DNA of 64,000 bases from Janthinobacterium violaceinigrum. GTDB lineage: Bacteria; Pseudomonadota; Gammaproteobacteria; Burkholderiales; Burkholderiaceae_D. The first letter of the stretch is position 1, and every line of letters starts with the position of its first letter. Positions 1 to 9,059 of the stretch are shown in pieces. The notes under the pieces were generated by a model, which was given only the letters and a program-made list of their open reading frames with translations, did no database searches and was not told the DNA's origin. Made by a program: the position numbers and the translations under genes. Location: contig NZ_WFLI01000028.1 in the NCBI RefSeq assembly GCF_009208555.1, forward strand, positions 16,293 through 80,292, written 5' to 3'.

Positions 1-1052
1 AGCACGGGCGCGTTGGCATACGCGAAGAAGACGTGCTCGAAGCGCACTTCGGGCAGGTCCGGCAGGCAGGCTGGCGCCTGCTGCGCCGCGGGCGCCGGTG
101 CCGGCAAGCTGGCCATGCGCTGCAGGCTGGCCTGCACTTCGCGCAGCTCCGTCGACAGCTTGATGACCTTGAACAGCGGTTTCAGCATGCCGGAACCGAG
201 CACGAGGGCCAGCACCAGTTGCGGCAGGGTGACATGCGCCGCCTGGTACAGCCACAGGCCCGCCGGCAGCAGGGTGGCGATGTTCGCGCTCAGCAGCACC
301 ATGAAGACGGACCAGGCGGGCACCGTCTGGCGCGTGATGCGGCTCATCAGCGCCTGATAGGCATGCAGGCTGTCGCGCATGCGCTGGAATGAGGTGGCGT
401 CCTGGCGGTACGCTTTCATCACGGGCATGCTGCGCACATATTCGATGGTGGTGCCGTGCAGTTCGTCGAGGGCCGTGCCGTACTGCGCCATGTGTACGCC
501 GAAACCGCGCATCATCATCGCTTGCAGCAGCAGCGCAAAGGGCACGGTGGCCAGCGCGGCCAGCGCCAGGCGCCAGTCGATGGCCAGCAGCAGGCCGGCA
601 ACCAGCACGGGACTGGCCAGGGCCGCCGCCAGTTCCACCGTGTGGTGGGCGATGAACTGCTCCAGCCGGTCCACGTCCTGCAGCACCAGCCGTTTCAGTT
701 CGCCGCTGCCCGCCTGGTTCAGCCAGCGCAAGGGCGCGCCCGCCAGCTGGCGCACCAGCCCGCGCCGCGTATCGAGCAGCACCTGGAAGGCGCTGACGTG
801 GCTGCAGTAATATGCGGCGCTGTACAGCAGATACTTGAACAGCAGGGTCAGTGCCAGCCAGCCGGCCAGCCGGAACAGCTCGGCGCCGGGGCCGGGCGAC
901 GCGACAGCCACGCCCGCCGCCGTGCCCAGCAGCCAGTAGGGCCACAGTTCGGCGCTGGCTGCCGCCACGGCCAGCACGATGGCCAGCGCCAGTCTCCCGG
1001 ACTGGCCGTGCAGCAGACGGCGCAGTTGCTGCGATGGCGATGCTTCAGTCAT
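1..1052 (-). CDS. ABC transporter, fused permease/ATP-binding half transporter (3' part outside window)
   Basis: About 350 codons are visible, reading leftwards off the window edge. They give an N-terminal transmembrane domain with several hydrophobic segments (for example around residues 19-30 and 63-80), then the start of a nucleotide-binding domain (EVRFEHVFFAYANAPVL) just before the edge. Walker motifs are not reached. This is the type I exporter fold. The ATG at 1052 overlaps the stop of the upstream permease gene by 8 nt, so the two are probably translationally coupled. Next to an RhtX/FptX permease and a FecIR/TonB receptor set, it most likely belongs to the exporter-fold proteins that import ferric siderophores (YbtP/YbtQ, PchH/PchI type). 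That role comes from context; a true exporter is possible. Confidence 0.85.
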   Translation of the reverse strand, partial: MTEASPSQQLRRLLHGQSGRLALAIVLAVAAASAELWPYWLLGTAAGVAVASPGPGAELFRLAGWLALTLLFKYLLYSAAYYCSHVSAFQVLLDTRRGLVRQLAGAPLRWLNQAGSGELKRLVLQDVDRLEQFIAHHTVELAAALASPVLVAGLLLAIDWRLALAALATVPFALLLQAMMMRGFGVHMAQYGTALDELHGTTIEYVRSMPVMKAYRQDATSFQRMRDSLHAYQALMSRITRQTVPAWSVFMVLLSANIATLLPAGLWLYQAAHVTLPQLVLALVLGSGMLKPLFKVIKLSTELREVQASLQRMASLPAPAPAAQQAPACLPDLPEVRFEHVFFAYANAPV

Positions 1053-2304
1053 GTGCGTCGTCCAGGTGGGCCGCGCCGCGGCGTACCCACAGCAGCACGG
1101 CGATGGCCAGCAGCGCGCTGGCCACGCCCACCAGCATGCCGGCGCCATAGCCGGCGCGGGCGGCCAGCGCCGTGGCGGCGGACGCGATGACGATTTCGCC
1201 CAGCGTTTGCGTGCTCTGGAAAATGGAAAAATCGGTGGCCGCCTGCCGGCCCAGCTGCGCGTAGCGCATCAGCAGGGTGTACAGGCAGACGCTGGTCACG
1301 CCGATGCCCAGGCCGATCAGGATGGTGGCCAGCCACACGAGGGGCGTGCCCGCGCCGGCGGGGGCGCTGCTGATGCGTAGCCACAGGACGCTGGCGCAGG
1401 CCAGGATGGCCAGGCCGCCCAGCAGCGCATGCCAGCGCGTCATCCATTTGAGCAGCAGGGCGGCCAGCGCGCAACCGGCCAGCACCATCACGGAATTGCC
1501 CGCGCCGGACAGGCCGGCCACGCTGGCGGCGCTCCAGCCTGCGTCGATGAGCACCAGCTTGGCCAGGCCGAACAGCACCGAGCCGGTCAGGGTGGCCAGC
1601 ATGCCCGCCACCATCAGGCGCAGCGCCAGCGGCCGGCGGAAAAAGCCCCGCAAGCTGGCCCGCTGCCGGGTGACGACCGCCGCCGCGCCTTCGCGCCAGC
1701 GCCACACGGGCATGCCGCACAGCACGACGATGGCGGCCAGGGCCAGCATGCTGGCCGTCTGTCCCAGCAGCTCGGCGCCCAGCAGTACGGCCGGGCCGCC
1801 CACCAGCATGCCCAGCATGAAACCGCCCACCTGCAGTACATTGATGTGCGCGATGCCGCTGCCATGCAGCACGTCGGCTGCCAGGCCATCGGTGGCGATG
1901 TCCTGCGTGGCGCTGGCCAGCGAGGCGGCCGCGATCAGCCACAGCAAGGCCGGCGCATGCGCCGCATCGAAGCGCTGGAAGGCCATCGCCGCCAGGCACA
2001 GGGCCAGCAGCAGCTGCATGGGCACGATCCAGCTGCGGCGCCTGCCCATGGCCGCCGACCAGCGGTTTTCCACCAGCGGCGACCAGAAGAACTTGAAGGC
2101 CCAGGGCAGGCTGGCCAGCGGCACCAGCGCGATCAGCTCCAGCGGCGCGCCGCCCTGGCGCAGCAGCACGGGATAGGCCTGGAAGGCCAGGCCGATCGGT
2201 ATGCCCTGCACCAGGTAGAGCAGGGCCGTCATCCACAGCAGGCTGGCGCGCGCGGCGACAGGCGTGGAAACGGAAGGGAAAGTGTGCGACTGCTGCGGCG
2301 CCAT
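1045..2304 (-). CDS. MFS permease, RhtX/FptX siderophore-uptake family
   Basis: A 419-residue polytopic protein with about 12 hydrophobic segments. The N-terminal part (LVQGIPIGLAFQAYPVLLR, then PWAFKFFWSPLVENRW) is typical of the RhtX/FptX group, related to AmpG, whose members carry rhizobactin or pyochelin across the inner membrane. The ATG at 2304 follows a strong AAGGAAGG Shine-Dalgarno sequence. It is divergent from the fecI-like gene and coupled to the downstream half ABC transporter. Import of a ferric siderophore is inferred from the family and the neighbours; the actual substrate cannot be read from sequence. Confidence 0.85.
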   Translation of the reverse strand: MAPQQSHTFPSVSTPVAARASLLWMTALLYLVQGIPIGLAFQAYPVLLRQGGAPLELIALVPLASLPWAFKFFWSPLVENRWSAAMGRRRSWIVPMQLLLALCLAAMAFQRFDAAHAPALLWLIAAASLASATQDIATDGLAADVLHGSGIAHINVLQVGGFMLGMLVGGPAVLLGAELLGQTASMLALAAIVVLCGMPVWRWREGAAAVVTRQRASLRGFFRRPLALRLMVAGMLATLTGSVLFGLAKLVLIDAGWSAASVAGLSGAGNSVMVLAGCALAALLLKWMTRWHALLGGLAILACASVLWLRISSAPAGAGTPLVWLATILIGLGIGVTSVCLYTLLMRYAQLGRQAATDFSIFQSTQTLGEIVIASAATALAARAGYGAGMLVGVASALLAIAVLLWVRRGAAHLDDAHD

Positions 2305-2307
2305 GGC

Positions 2308-2364
2308 GGCCTTCCTTGATTGTGCGGGAAGGCCAGCGTAGCGGCACCGGGCGGGCGCCGCTAC
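2308..2364 (-). promoter_or_regulatory. Two-hairpin mRNA leader; the proximal stem covers the permease Shine-Dalgarno
   Basis: Two perfect 8-bp inverted repeats lie just upstream of the permease ATG. The distal one is 2338-2345 with 2357-2364 (GTAGCGGC/GCCGCTAC), loop 11 nt. The proximal one is 2308-2315 with 2327-2334 (GGCCTTCC/GGAAGGCC), loop 11 nt. On the minus-strand mRNA the 3' arm of the proximal stem contains the Shine-Dalgarno and ends 3 nt before the ATG. If transcribed, it should limit ribosome access. The regulatory role is inference. Confidence 0.5.
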
Positions 2365-2523
2365 CCGCTTCGGGATGGCGAATGCGGTTTACCGCCCGGA
2401 TCGGGACTATCGGCTGGTGGCCGCGGTACGGGGCGGCTGCAGCACATGCGCGGCAAGAGCACCGTTGCTGCCTTGCCACGCCGAAGACGGCGGTTGCGCC
2501 GGACGTGCCGGGCCAGTTAGAAT

Positions 2524-2542
2524 GCGAATCATTATTATTTGC
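2524..2542. promoter_or_regulatory. Fur-box-like site in the divergent fecI/permease region
   Basis: The 19-mer GCGAATCATTATTATTTGC matches the Fur consensus GATAATGATAATCATTATC at 12 of 19 positions and stands out as AT-rich in a very GC-rich area. It ends 19 nt before the GTG of the fecI-like gene, where it could block transcription when iron is sufficient. Fur control of fecI-type genes is well established; binding here is not shown. Confidence 0.6.
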
Positions 2543-2561
2543 AACTCAGGGAGCATGCGAC

Positions 2562-3074
2562 GTGTCGGCAGCCCAACCCGGCGTTCACCAGGAGGTGGGC
2601 AGCCTGTATCACGATCATCACCGCTGGCTGCAAGGCTGGCTGCGGCACAAGCTGGGCAACGCGTTTGACGCGGCCGACGTGGCGCACGACACCTTCATGC
2701 GCCTGCTGAACCGCGACGAGGCCATCGCCGCGCGCGAGCCGCGCGCCTTCCTCACCACCGTGGCCAAGGGCGTGCTGGGCAATCTGTACCGCCGCCGCGA
2801 CCTGGAAGCGGCCTACCTGGAAACCCTGGCCAGCCTGCCCGCGCAGTGCGCGCCCGATCCCGAGGCGCAGGCCATCCTGCTCGAAGCCCTGTTCGACATC
2901 GACCGCCGCCTCGACGGCCTGGCGCCGGCCGTGCGCCGCGCGTTCCTGCTGTCGCAGCTCGACGGCATGCCGCAGGCCGCCATCGCGCTGGAGCTGAATG
3001 TCTCGCTGGCCACCGTGCAGCGCTACCTGGTCAAGGCCATGCACCAGTGTTTCTTTTCCCATCCGGCGCCGTGA
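2562..3074 (+). CDS. fecI: ECF sigma factor, FecI family
   Basis: A 170-residue protein with sigma-70 region 2 (about residues 14-75, AADVAHDTFMRLL) and region 4 (about 105-160, AIALELNVSLATVQRYLVKA). Length and order fit FecI-type extracytoplasmic sigma factors. I chose the GTG at 2562 because GGGAG lies just upstream (2549-2553) and the Fur-like site precedes it; the longer upstream reading frame lacks family similarity. Its stop overlaps the GTG start of the FecR-like gene by 4 nt. It should direct RNA polymerase to the TonB receptor gene when the anti-sigma factor receives the signal. Confidence 0.9.
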   Translation: MSAAQPGVHQEVGSLYHDHHRWLQGWLRHKLGNAFDAADVAHDTFMRLLNRDEAIAAREPRAFLTTVAKGVLGNLYRRRDLEAAYLETLASLPAQCAPDPEAQAILLEALFDIDRRLDGLAPAVRRAFLLSQLDGMPQAAIALELNVSLATVQRYLVKAMHQCFFSHPAP

Positions 3075-4057
3075 CGGACGCCCTGACGCCGGCAGCGGCC
3101 AGCCTGCAGGCCGTGGAATGGCTGGTGCGCCTGCAGGCGGGCGATTGCGCGCCCGAAGTGGAGCAGGCCTGGCGCGCCTGGCGCGACAGCGATCCGGAAA
3201 ACGAGCAGGCGTGGCTGCATGTGGAAGGCTGCATGGCGCGCATGCGTGCCTTGCCCGCGCCGCTGGCGCACGGCACGCTGGCGCGCAAACCCGTGCATGC
3301 GCAGGCCAGCGCCGCGCGGCGCCAGTCCCTCAAGCTCCTGGCGCTGCTGGCCGTGGGCGGCGGCGCCTGGCTGGCCGGCGGCGAAGAACAGGCGCGCTTC
3401 TGGCTGGCCGATTACCGCACGGGCACCGGTGAGCTGCGCCATATTGAGCTGCCGGACGGCACGCGCATCGCCTTGAATACGGCCACCTCCATCGACGTGC
3501 GCTACACGGGGGACCAGCGCCTGGTGACCTTATTGAAAGGCGAGATCATGGTGGCCACGGCGCGCGATCCTGCCGGCCGGCCCTTCTTTGTGCAGACGTC
3601 CCAGGGCCGCTTGCAACCGGTGGGCACGCGCTTTGCCGTGCGCGCCGGCAGCGAGGCCACGCGCCTGGGCGTGTTTGCGGGCGCTGTCGATATCGCGCTC
3701 CTCCGGCCGCAACAGCCAGCCGATGCGGCGCGCAGGCTGCAGGCCGGCCAGCAAGCGGTGTTCACGGCGGAGCGCATCGGCGCCGCCGGGGCTTTGCCTG
3801 CCGGCGCGGATGCCTGGACGGCCGGCATGCTGGTGGCGCACGACATGCCGCTGGCCGACTTTATCGGCGAACTGGCCCGCTACCGCCATGGGCGCCTCGC
3901 CTGCGATCCAGCCATCGCGGACCTGCGCGTGTCCGGCATCTACCCGCTGGCCGATACCGCGCAAGTGCTCGACATGCTGGCGCGCACCTTGCCCGTCGAC
4001 GTGCGCCAGACCACGCGTTTCTGGGTGACCGTGGTGCCGCATCGGCAGCGTCCATGA
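3071..4057 (+). CDS. fecR: FecR family anti-sigma factor / signal transducer
   Basis: A 328-residue protein starting with GTG, overlapping the sigma factor stop by 4 nt. It has an N-terminal cytoplasmic part with the DUF4880-type segment (AVEWLVRLQAGDCAPEVEQA), one membrane segment around residues 84-101, and a periplasmic FecR domain (ELPDGTRIALNTATSIDVRY, then FVQTSQGRLQPVGTRFAVR). In this family the C-terminal part contacts the receptor signalling domain and the N-terminal part controls the sigma factor. The receptor gene follows 85 nt downstream. Start and role are well supported by the operon. Confidence 0.9.
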   Translation: MTDALTPAAASLQAVEWLVRLQAGDCAPEVEQAWRAWRDSDPENEQAWLHVEGCMARMRALPAPLAHGTLARKPVHAQASAARRQSLKLLALLAVGGGAWLAGGEEQARFWLADYRTGTGELRHIELPDGTRIALNTATSIDVRYTGDQRLVTLLKGEIMVATARDPAGRPFFVQTSQGRLQPVGTRFAVRAGSEATRLGVFAGAVDIALLRPQQPADAARRLQAGQQAVFTAERIGAAGALPAGADAWTAGMLVAHDMPLADFIGELARYRHGRLACDPAIADLRVSGIYPLADTAQVLDMLARTLPVDVRQTTRFWVTVVPHRQRP

Positions 4058-4142
4058 ATATTTTCCGAAAAAGTGAGGGGTTTGCGATTTTCGCGTGACA
4101 TAGCGAGTGAACCCTTCATTCACTTTCAGGAAAACAGTCCGC

Positions 4143-6605
4143 ATGCCTAGTACAACACACATTTACGCTTCTTCCGCTTCCACCGCATGCCGCCGCAGCG
4201 TGGCGGCGCTGGCCGTCAGCCAGGCCCTGTGGCTGCTCGCCGCCGGCGGCGCCTCGGCTGCCGCACCCGTTGCCCAGGCAGCCAGTGCGGCGCGCATCGA
4301 GCTGGCGATACCGGCCGGCACCCTGGAACAGGTGCTGGTGCGCTTCGGCCAGCAGACGGGCACCATGATTTCCTATCAGGCGGCCAGCGTGGCGGGCAAG
4401 CGCAGCGCCGGCCTGGCGGGCCGCTACAGCGTGCCCGAAGGGCTGGGCGCCATCGTCGCCGGCTCGGGCTTGCGCGCCGTGCCGCAGGTAAATGGCGGCT
4501 ATGTGCTCGACGCGGCGCCGGCCGATGGCGGCCAGACCATGCCCGAGATGAAGGTCACCGCCAGCTTTGATGCGAATGGCGCGACGGAAGGCAGCGGTTC
4601 CTATACGACGCAGACCATGCGCTCGGCCACGCGCCTGGGCCTGTCCGTGCGCGAGACGCCGCAAGCCGTCAGCGTGGTCACGCGCCAGCAGATGGATGAC
4701 CAGAACCTGCAGACGGTGGAAGAGGTGCTGCAAAATGCGGCCGGCGTGGCCATCAACCGCTACGACAGCGACCGCACCTCGTTCTTCGCGCGCGGTTTTT
4801 CCATCGCCAGCTACCAGTACGACGGCATACCCACCACGGTCGACAATGCCTACAACGTGGGCGACAGCACCCTGGACATGACGGCCTACGACAGGGTCGA
4901 AATTGTGCGCGGCGCCACGGGCCTGCTGACGGGCGCGGGCGAACCGTCGGCCACCATCAACCTGGTGCGCAAGCGCGCGTCGTCGAGGCAGCTGGCCGGC
5001 GCGGCGGCCCTGAGCCTGGGGTCCTGGAACAATGCGCGCGCTAGCGCGGACGTCTCCACGCCGCTCACCGCGGACGGCAAGGTGCGCGGGCGCGTCGTGG
5101 CCAGCTACCAGGACAGCGAATCGTATGTGCGCCTGTATCATGGCAAGAAAGCGATGGCCTACGCCACCGTGGAAGCGGACCTGGCGCCCGGCAGCGTGCT
5201 GATCGCCGGCTATGAATACCAGGACAACCGCCCGCGCGGCGGCATGTATGGCGGCTTGCCGCTGTGGTATGCGGATGGCGAACGGGCCACCTTGCCCCGT
5301 TCCGCCACCACGGCAACCACCTGGAGCCGCTGGTTCAGCACCAGCCAGACGGCTTTTCTGCGCCTGGAGCAGGACCTGGGCAAGGGCTGGAACCTGACGG
5401 CCATGCTGAATCACGGCTGGGGCAATTATTCGGCGGCCGAGCTTTTCGCCAATACCTGGCCGGACAAGGCCACGGGCCAGGGCGTGACGGGCTACACCGG
5501 GTTTTACTCGGGCACGCGGCGCCAGGACAGCGTGGACGCCTATGTGCAGGGTCCCGTGCAGCTGCTGGGCCGCACGCACGACCTGGCGTTCGGCGTCTCG
5601 GGCAGCAACCAGTTCGCCAGCAATCCGGGCATCTCGGGCGGCAGCGTCGACTATGGCAATTTCCATCAATGGCAGGGCGTGACGCCGGAGCCGGACTGGA
5701 ACGACGCGAATTTCTCGCGCTGGCAGCTGCTCGACACGGTGCAGCAGCGCGGCATCTACGGCACGGCGCGCTTTTCGCTGGCCGACCCCTTGAAACTGAT
5801 CGTCGGCGCGCGCTACAGCCGCTACAAGGCGGATCACGTCGACGACTGGGGCGGCAGCTACGCCTATGCCAAGCATGCCGTCACGCCGTATGCGGGCCTG
5901 GTGTGGGACATCGACGCGCGGCATGCGCTGTACACCAGCTACAGCAAGATCTTCAAGCCGCAGGGTAACCAGGACCGCTTTGGCCGCTATCTCGATCCCG
6001 TGCAGGGCAAGAATGTGGAAGCGGGCGTGAAGGGCGAGTATTTCGGCGGCCGATTGAACGCGGCGCTGGCCGTGTTCCGCATCGCGCAAGACGGCCTGGC
6101 GCAGGAAGATACGGGCCATTTTGTCGGCAATTCACTGACGCAGGCGTATTACGCGGCGGCGGGCACCACCAGCAAGGGCGTGGAACTGGATGTCTCGGGC
6201 GAGCTGGCCAAGGGCTGGAATGTGTCGGCCAGCGTGTCGCATGCGGCGGCCGAAGACAAGCAGGGCGCGCGCCTGAACAGCTATGTGCCGCAAACCCTGG
6301 CGCGCGTGTTTTCCACGTACCAGCTGCCCGGCGACTGGCGCGCCTTGTCGGTGGGCGGCGGGGTGAACTGGCAAAGCGGCGCCTACCGCGACGCCACGGG
6401 GCCGAACGGCACGGAGCGCGTGGCGCAGGGCGGCTACGCCGTGGCCAGCCTGATGGCGAAATATGCGCTGTCGCGTCAGCTGTCGCTGCAGGCAAACGTC
6501 AACAACCTGTTCGACAAGCGCTACTACAGCCAGGTCGGCATGTATAACCAGGCTTACTGGGGCGCGCCGCGTAATGCCAGCGTCACCTTGCGCTACGTCT
6601 TCTGA
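4143..6605 (+). CDS. TonB-dependent siderophore receptor with STN signalling domain (FpvA/FoxA type)
   Basis: An 820-residue outer-membrane protein. It has a signal peptide (about 1-47), an STN domain (about 50-122, start IELAIPAGTLEQVLVRFGQQ), a TonB-box-like stretch near 134-140 (PEMKVTA), a plug domain (SVRETPQAVSVVTRQQ, then DRVEIVRGATGLLTGAGEP) and a beta-barrel ending in phenylalanine. The STN domain plus FecIR upstream marks it as a transducer receptor that reports ligand binding. I prefer the ATG at 4143, with AGGA about 11 nt upstream, over an in-frame GTG at 4107. The ligand is unknown; ferric siderophore is the likely class. Confidence 0.92.
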   Translation: MPSTTHIYASSASTACRRSVAALAVSQALWLLAAGGASAAAPVAQAASAARIELAIPAGTLEQVLVRFGQQTGTMISYQAASVAGKRSAGLAGRYSVPEGLGAIVAGSGLRAVPQVNGGYVLDAAPADGGQTMPEMKVTASFDANGATEGSGSYTTQTMRSATRLGLSVRETPQAVSVVTRQQMDDQNLQTVEEVLQNAAGVAINRYDSDRTSFFARGFSIASYQYDGIPTTVDNAYNVGDSTLDMTAYDRVEIVRGATGLLTGAGEPSATINLVRKRASSRQLAGAAALSLGSWNNARASADVSTPLTADGKVRGRVVASYQDSESYVRLYHGKKAMAYATVEADLAPGSVLIAGYEYQDNRPRGGMYGGLPLWYADGERATLPRSATTATTWSRWFSTSQTAFLRLEQDLGKGWNLTAMLNHGWGNYSAAELFANTWPDKATGQGVTGYTGFYSGTRRQDSVDAYVQGPVQLLGRTHDLAFGVSGSNQFASNPGISGGSVDYGNFHQWQGVTPEPDWNDANFSRWQLLDTVQQRGIYGTARFSLADPLKLIVGARYSRYKADHVDDWGGSYAYAKHAVTPYAGLVWDIDARHALYTSYSKIFKPQGNQDRFGRYLDPVQGKNVEAGVKGEYFGGRLNAALAVFRIAQDGLAQEDTGHFVGNSLTQAYYAAAGTTSKGVELDVSGELAKGWNVSASVSHAAAEDKQGARLNSYVPQTLARVFSTYQLPGDWRALSVGGGVNWQSGAYRDATGPNGTERVAQGGYAVASLMAKYALSRQLSLQANVNNLFDKRYYSQVGMYNQAYWGAPRNASVTLRYVF

Positions 6606-6609
6606 TGCA

Positions 6610-6987
6610 TCAGAGTGGCCAGGCCTGCTTGGTGACGGCCACGGCCACGATGTAGGCGAAGACCAGCACGGCCAGCGCGAACGCGGTGCCGCGCACGGCC
6701 GGCGTCTTGCCCCGTTTCAGGGCGATGGTGCCCAGCACGATGTAGGCCACGAGCGCGCACAGCTTGGCGGCCAGCCATGGCTGGCCGCCCGGCGACTGGC
6801 CGCTCCACACGGCCAGGGCGATGGCGCTGGCCAGCAAGGCCGTGTCGACTAGGTGCGGCAGGATTTTTACCCAGCGCTGCTGCAATGCGGGCGAGGCGCG
6901 CAGCATCCAGGCGCCGCGCAACAAGAAAAGAAAGCCGCTGGCGGCGGCGCAACCCATGTGGAAATGCTTGAGGCTCAGATAATCCAT
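6610..6987 (-). CDS. SirB2-family integral membrane protein
   Basis: A 125-residue protein with about four membrane segments and the family-typical opening (LKHFHMGCAAASGFLFLLRG) plus a KILPHLVDTALL segment. SirB2-like proteins are common single-gene membrane proteins; the historical link to Salmonella invasion-gene expression does not define a biochemical function. It is convergent with the siderophore receptor, the two stops being 4 nt apart. It has no obvious operon partner. Confidence 0.8.
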   Translation of the reverse strand: MDYLSLKHFHMGCAAASGFLFLLRGAWMLRASPALQQRWVKILPHLVDTALLASAIALAVWSGQSPGGQPWLAAKLCALVAYIVLGTIALKRGKTPAVRGTAFALAVLVFAYIVAVAVTKQAWPL

Positions 6988-7078
6988 GCGTGATGTGGTG
7001 GGCGTTGATTGACGGTGGCGCCAGCATAGCCGCCTTTGCCGCGCCGCGCCATACGTCGTTGGGATGAGGCGCGATCGA

Positions 7079-7525
7079 TCAGCGGCACCATTTCACGTAC
7101 ACCAGCTCCGGATCGCCCTCATCGAGATGGTCGATCCGGCCGCTGCGCACGAAGCCCGCACTGGCGAACAGCCGTTGCGCGGCCACGTTGGATTGGTTCG
7201 TCGAAGTGAACAGTTTCGCCGTCGGGCAGGCGTTTGCCGCAGCCGCCAGCAGGCGCAAGCCCACGCCGCGCCGCTGCTGCGCGGGCGCCACCACCACCAG
7301 CGGGACAAAACCGTAGCCGAAGAAGTCGTCGTGCGTGAGGACATAGCCGGCGACCTGGCTCGCCCGCATGGCCACCTGGCACTGCCCCTTGCCGACGGCG
7401 GCGCGCACGGCGTCGCCGCGGCTGGCGTGCGATTGCGCATAGGCGTCGCAGGCCAGCATGGCCGCCACGTCGCCTGGCCTGGCCACGCGGGTGATGATGT
7501 CGTCTGCTTCTGTTTCCTTGTCCAT
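7079..7525 (-). CDS. GNAT-family N-acetyltransferase
   Basis: A 148-residue protein from the ATG at 7525, which follows AGGGAG. The acetyl-CoA binding motif A is visible as VVVAPAQQRRGVGLRLLAAA (Q/RxxGxG/A), followed by the FTSTNQSNVAAQRLFASAGF region typical of the fold. The substrate cannot be inferred. The gene is divergent from narK1 and sits alone. Confidence 0.8.
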   Translation of the reverse strand: MDKETEADDIITRVARPGDVAAMLACDAYAQSHASRGDAVRAAVGKGQCQVAMRASQVAGYVLTHDDFFGYGFVPLVVVAPAQQRRGVGLRLLAAAANACPTAKLFTSTNQSNVAAQRLFASAGFVRSGRIDHLDEGDPELVYVKWCR

Positions 7526-7751
7526 GCCGCTCCCTGTTGTACCGGTGCCGAGTGTGCCAAAAATGCGTCCGTTTGTAAAACACCCGCCATCCAGGCTAGG
7601 TCCGGCCTGCGCCATCTAGTCACTTTTGCCGATGCGGCTATCCAGATTGCCTTCCCAAAATCACCCTGTGGCCGATAGTGCCTTTCGCGGCCGGCACGTA
7701 AGCTGGTCGGGACGGCTGGCCAGACGGCCAGTGCATTCATGGAGAAACATC

Positions 7752-9059
7752 GTGGCTACCCTAGATGGCACTAACAAGAACAGTAACAGCAGTAACACGG
7801 CAGTCGAACCGGGCATGCGGCGCAAGCAGGCGTCCGTGCTGGTCAGCAGTACCTTCGCCTTCACGATCTGCTTCGCGGTATGGATGATGTTTGCCGTACT
7901 GGGCATCCCCATCAAGACCAGCCTGGGCTTGACTGAAACGCAATTCGGCCTGCTGGCCGCCATGCCCGTGCTGACGGGCTCCCTCGTGCGCGTGCCATTG
8001 GGCATCTGGACGGACAAATACGGCGGACGCCGCGTCTTCTTCCTGCTGATGCTGGCCAGCGTGGTGCCGATCTACCTGATCGCCTACGCCACCGCCTACT
8101 GGCACTTCCTCTTGCTGGGCATGTTCGTGGGTCTGGCGGGCGGCTCGTTTTCCGTCGGCACGCCGTACGTGGCGCGCTGGTACGAGAAGGAGCGCCGCGG
8201 CCTGGCCATGGGCATCTTCGGCGCGGGGAATTCCGGTTCCGCGCTGACCAAGTTCGTCGCGCCCGGCATCGTCGCCGCCTTCGGCTGGCAGATGCTGCCC
8301 AAGGTGTATGCGGTGGCCATGCTGGCCACGGCCATCCTCTTCTGGCTGTTTTCGTACACGGACAAATCGCACCTGGCGCCATCGGGCGAGAGCTTTACCG
8401 AGCAGATGAAGGTACTGAAGGACCCGCGCGTGTGGCGCTACTGCCAGTACTACTCGGTGGTGTTCGGCGGCTATGTGGCGCTGGCGCTGTGGATGACGAA
8501 GTACTACGTGGCTGAATACGGCTTCGACCTGAAACACGCGGCGCTGCTGGCTGCTTGCTTCTCGCTGCCGGGCGGCGTGCTGCGCGCCGTGGGCGGCTGG
8601 ATCTCCGACAAGTACGGCGCCGCCAGGGTGACATGGGCCGTGATGTGGGTGTGCTGGGTGTGCTTCTTCCTGCTGTCGTATCCGCAGACGCAGATGGTGG
8701 TGGAAACCGTCACGGGGCCGCTGGCCTTCCATATCGGCCTGTCGCCGCTGTGGTTCACCGTGCTGCTGTTCATCGTCGGCATCGCCATGGCCGTGGGCAA
8801 GGCGTCCGTCTTCAAGTTCATCGGCGATGATTTTTCGCACAACATCGGCGCCGTGTCGGGCGTGGTGGGCCTGGCCGGCGGCTTGGGCGGCTTCATCCTG
8901 CCCGTGATGTTCGGCGCCCTGGTGGACTTCACGGGCGTGCGCTCGAGCGCCTTCATGCTCTTGTACGGCACCGTCTGCGTTTCCCTCGTCTGGATGCATT
9001 TTTCGTTCAAGCCGCTGCGCGCGGCGCCCGCCAATCAACCTGCAGGAGCACAAGCATGA
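7752..9059 (+). CDS. narK1: Nitrate transporter, NarK1 type (MFS)
   Basis: A 435-residue MFS protein with about 12 membrane segments and the NarK1 signature regions (FGLLAAMPVLTGSLVRVPLG, DKYGGRR, GAGNSGSALTKFVAPGI). Members of this class are usually nitrate/proton symporters. I chose the GTG at 7752, with TGGAG about 8 nt upstream; the longer upstream frame is not family-like. It overlaps narK2 by 4 nt (ATGA), giving the tandem narK1K2 arrangement that supplies nitrate to the membrane-bound reductase and exports nitrite. Confidence 0.92.
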   Translation: MATLDGTNKNSNSSNTAVEPGMRRKQASVLVSSTFAFTICFAVWMMFAVLGIPIKTSLGLTETQFGLLAAMPVLTGSLVRVPLGIWTDKYGGRRVFFLLMLASVVPIYLIAYATAYWHFLLLGMFVGLAGGSFSVGTPYVARWYEKERRGLAMGIFGAGNSGSALTKFVAPGIVAAFGWQMLPKVYAVAMLATAILFWLFSYTDKSHLAPSGESFTEQMKVLKDPRVWRYCQYYSVVFGGYVALALWMTKYYVAEYGFDLKHAALLAACFSLPGGVLRAVGGWISDKYGAARVTWAVMWVCWVCFFLLSYPQTQMVVETVTGPLAFHIGLSPLWFTVLLFIVGIAMAVGKASVFKFIGDDFSHNIGAVSGVVGLAGGLGGFILPVMFGALVDFTGVRSSAFMLLYGTVCVSLVWMHFSFKPLRAAPANQPAGAQA

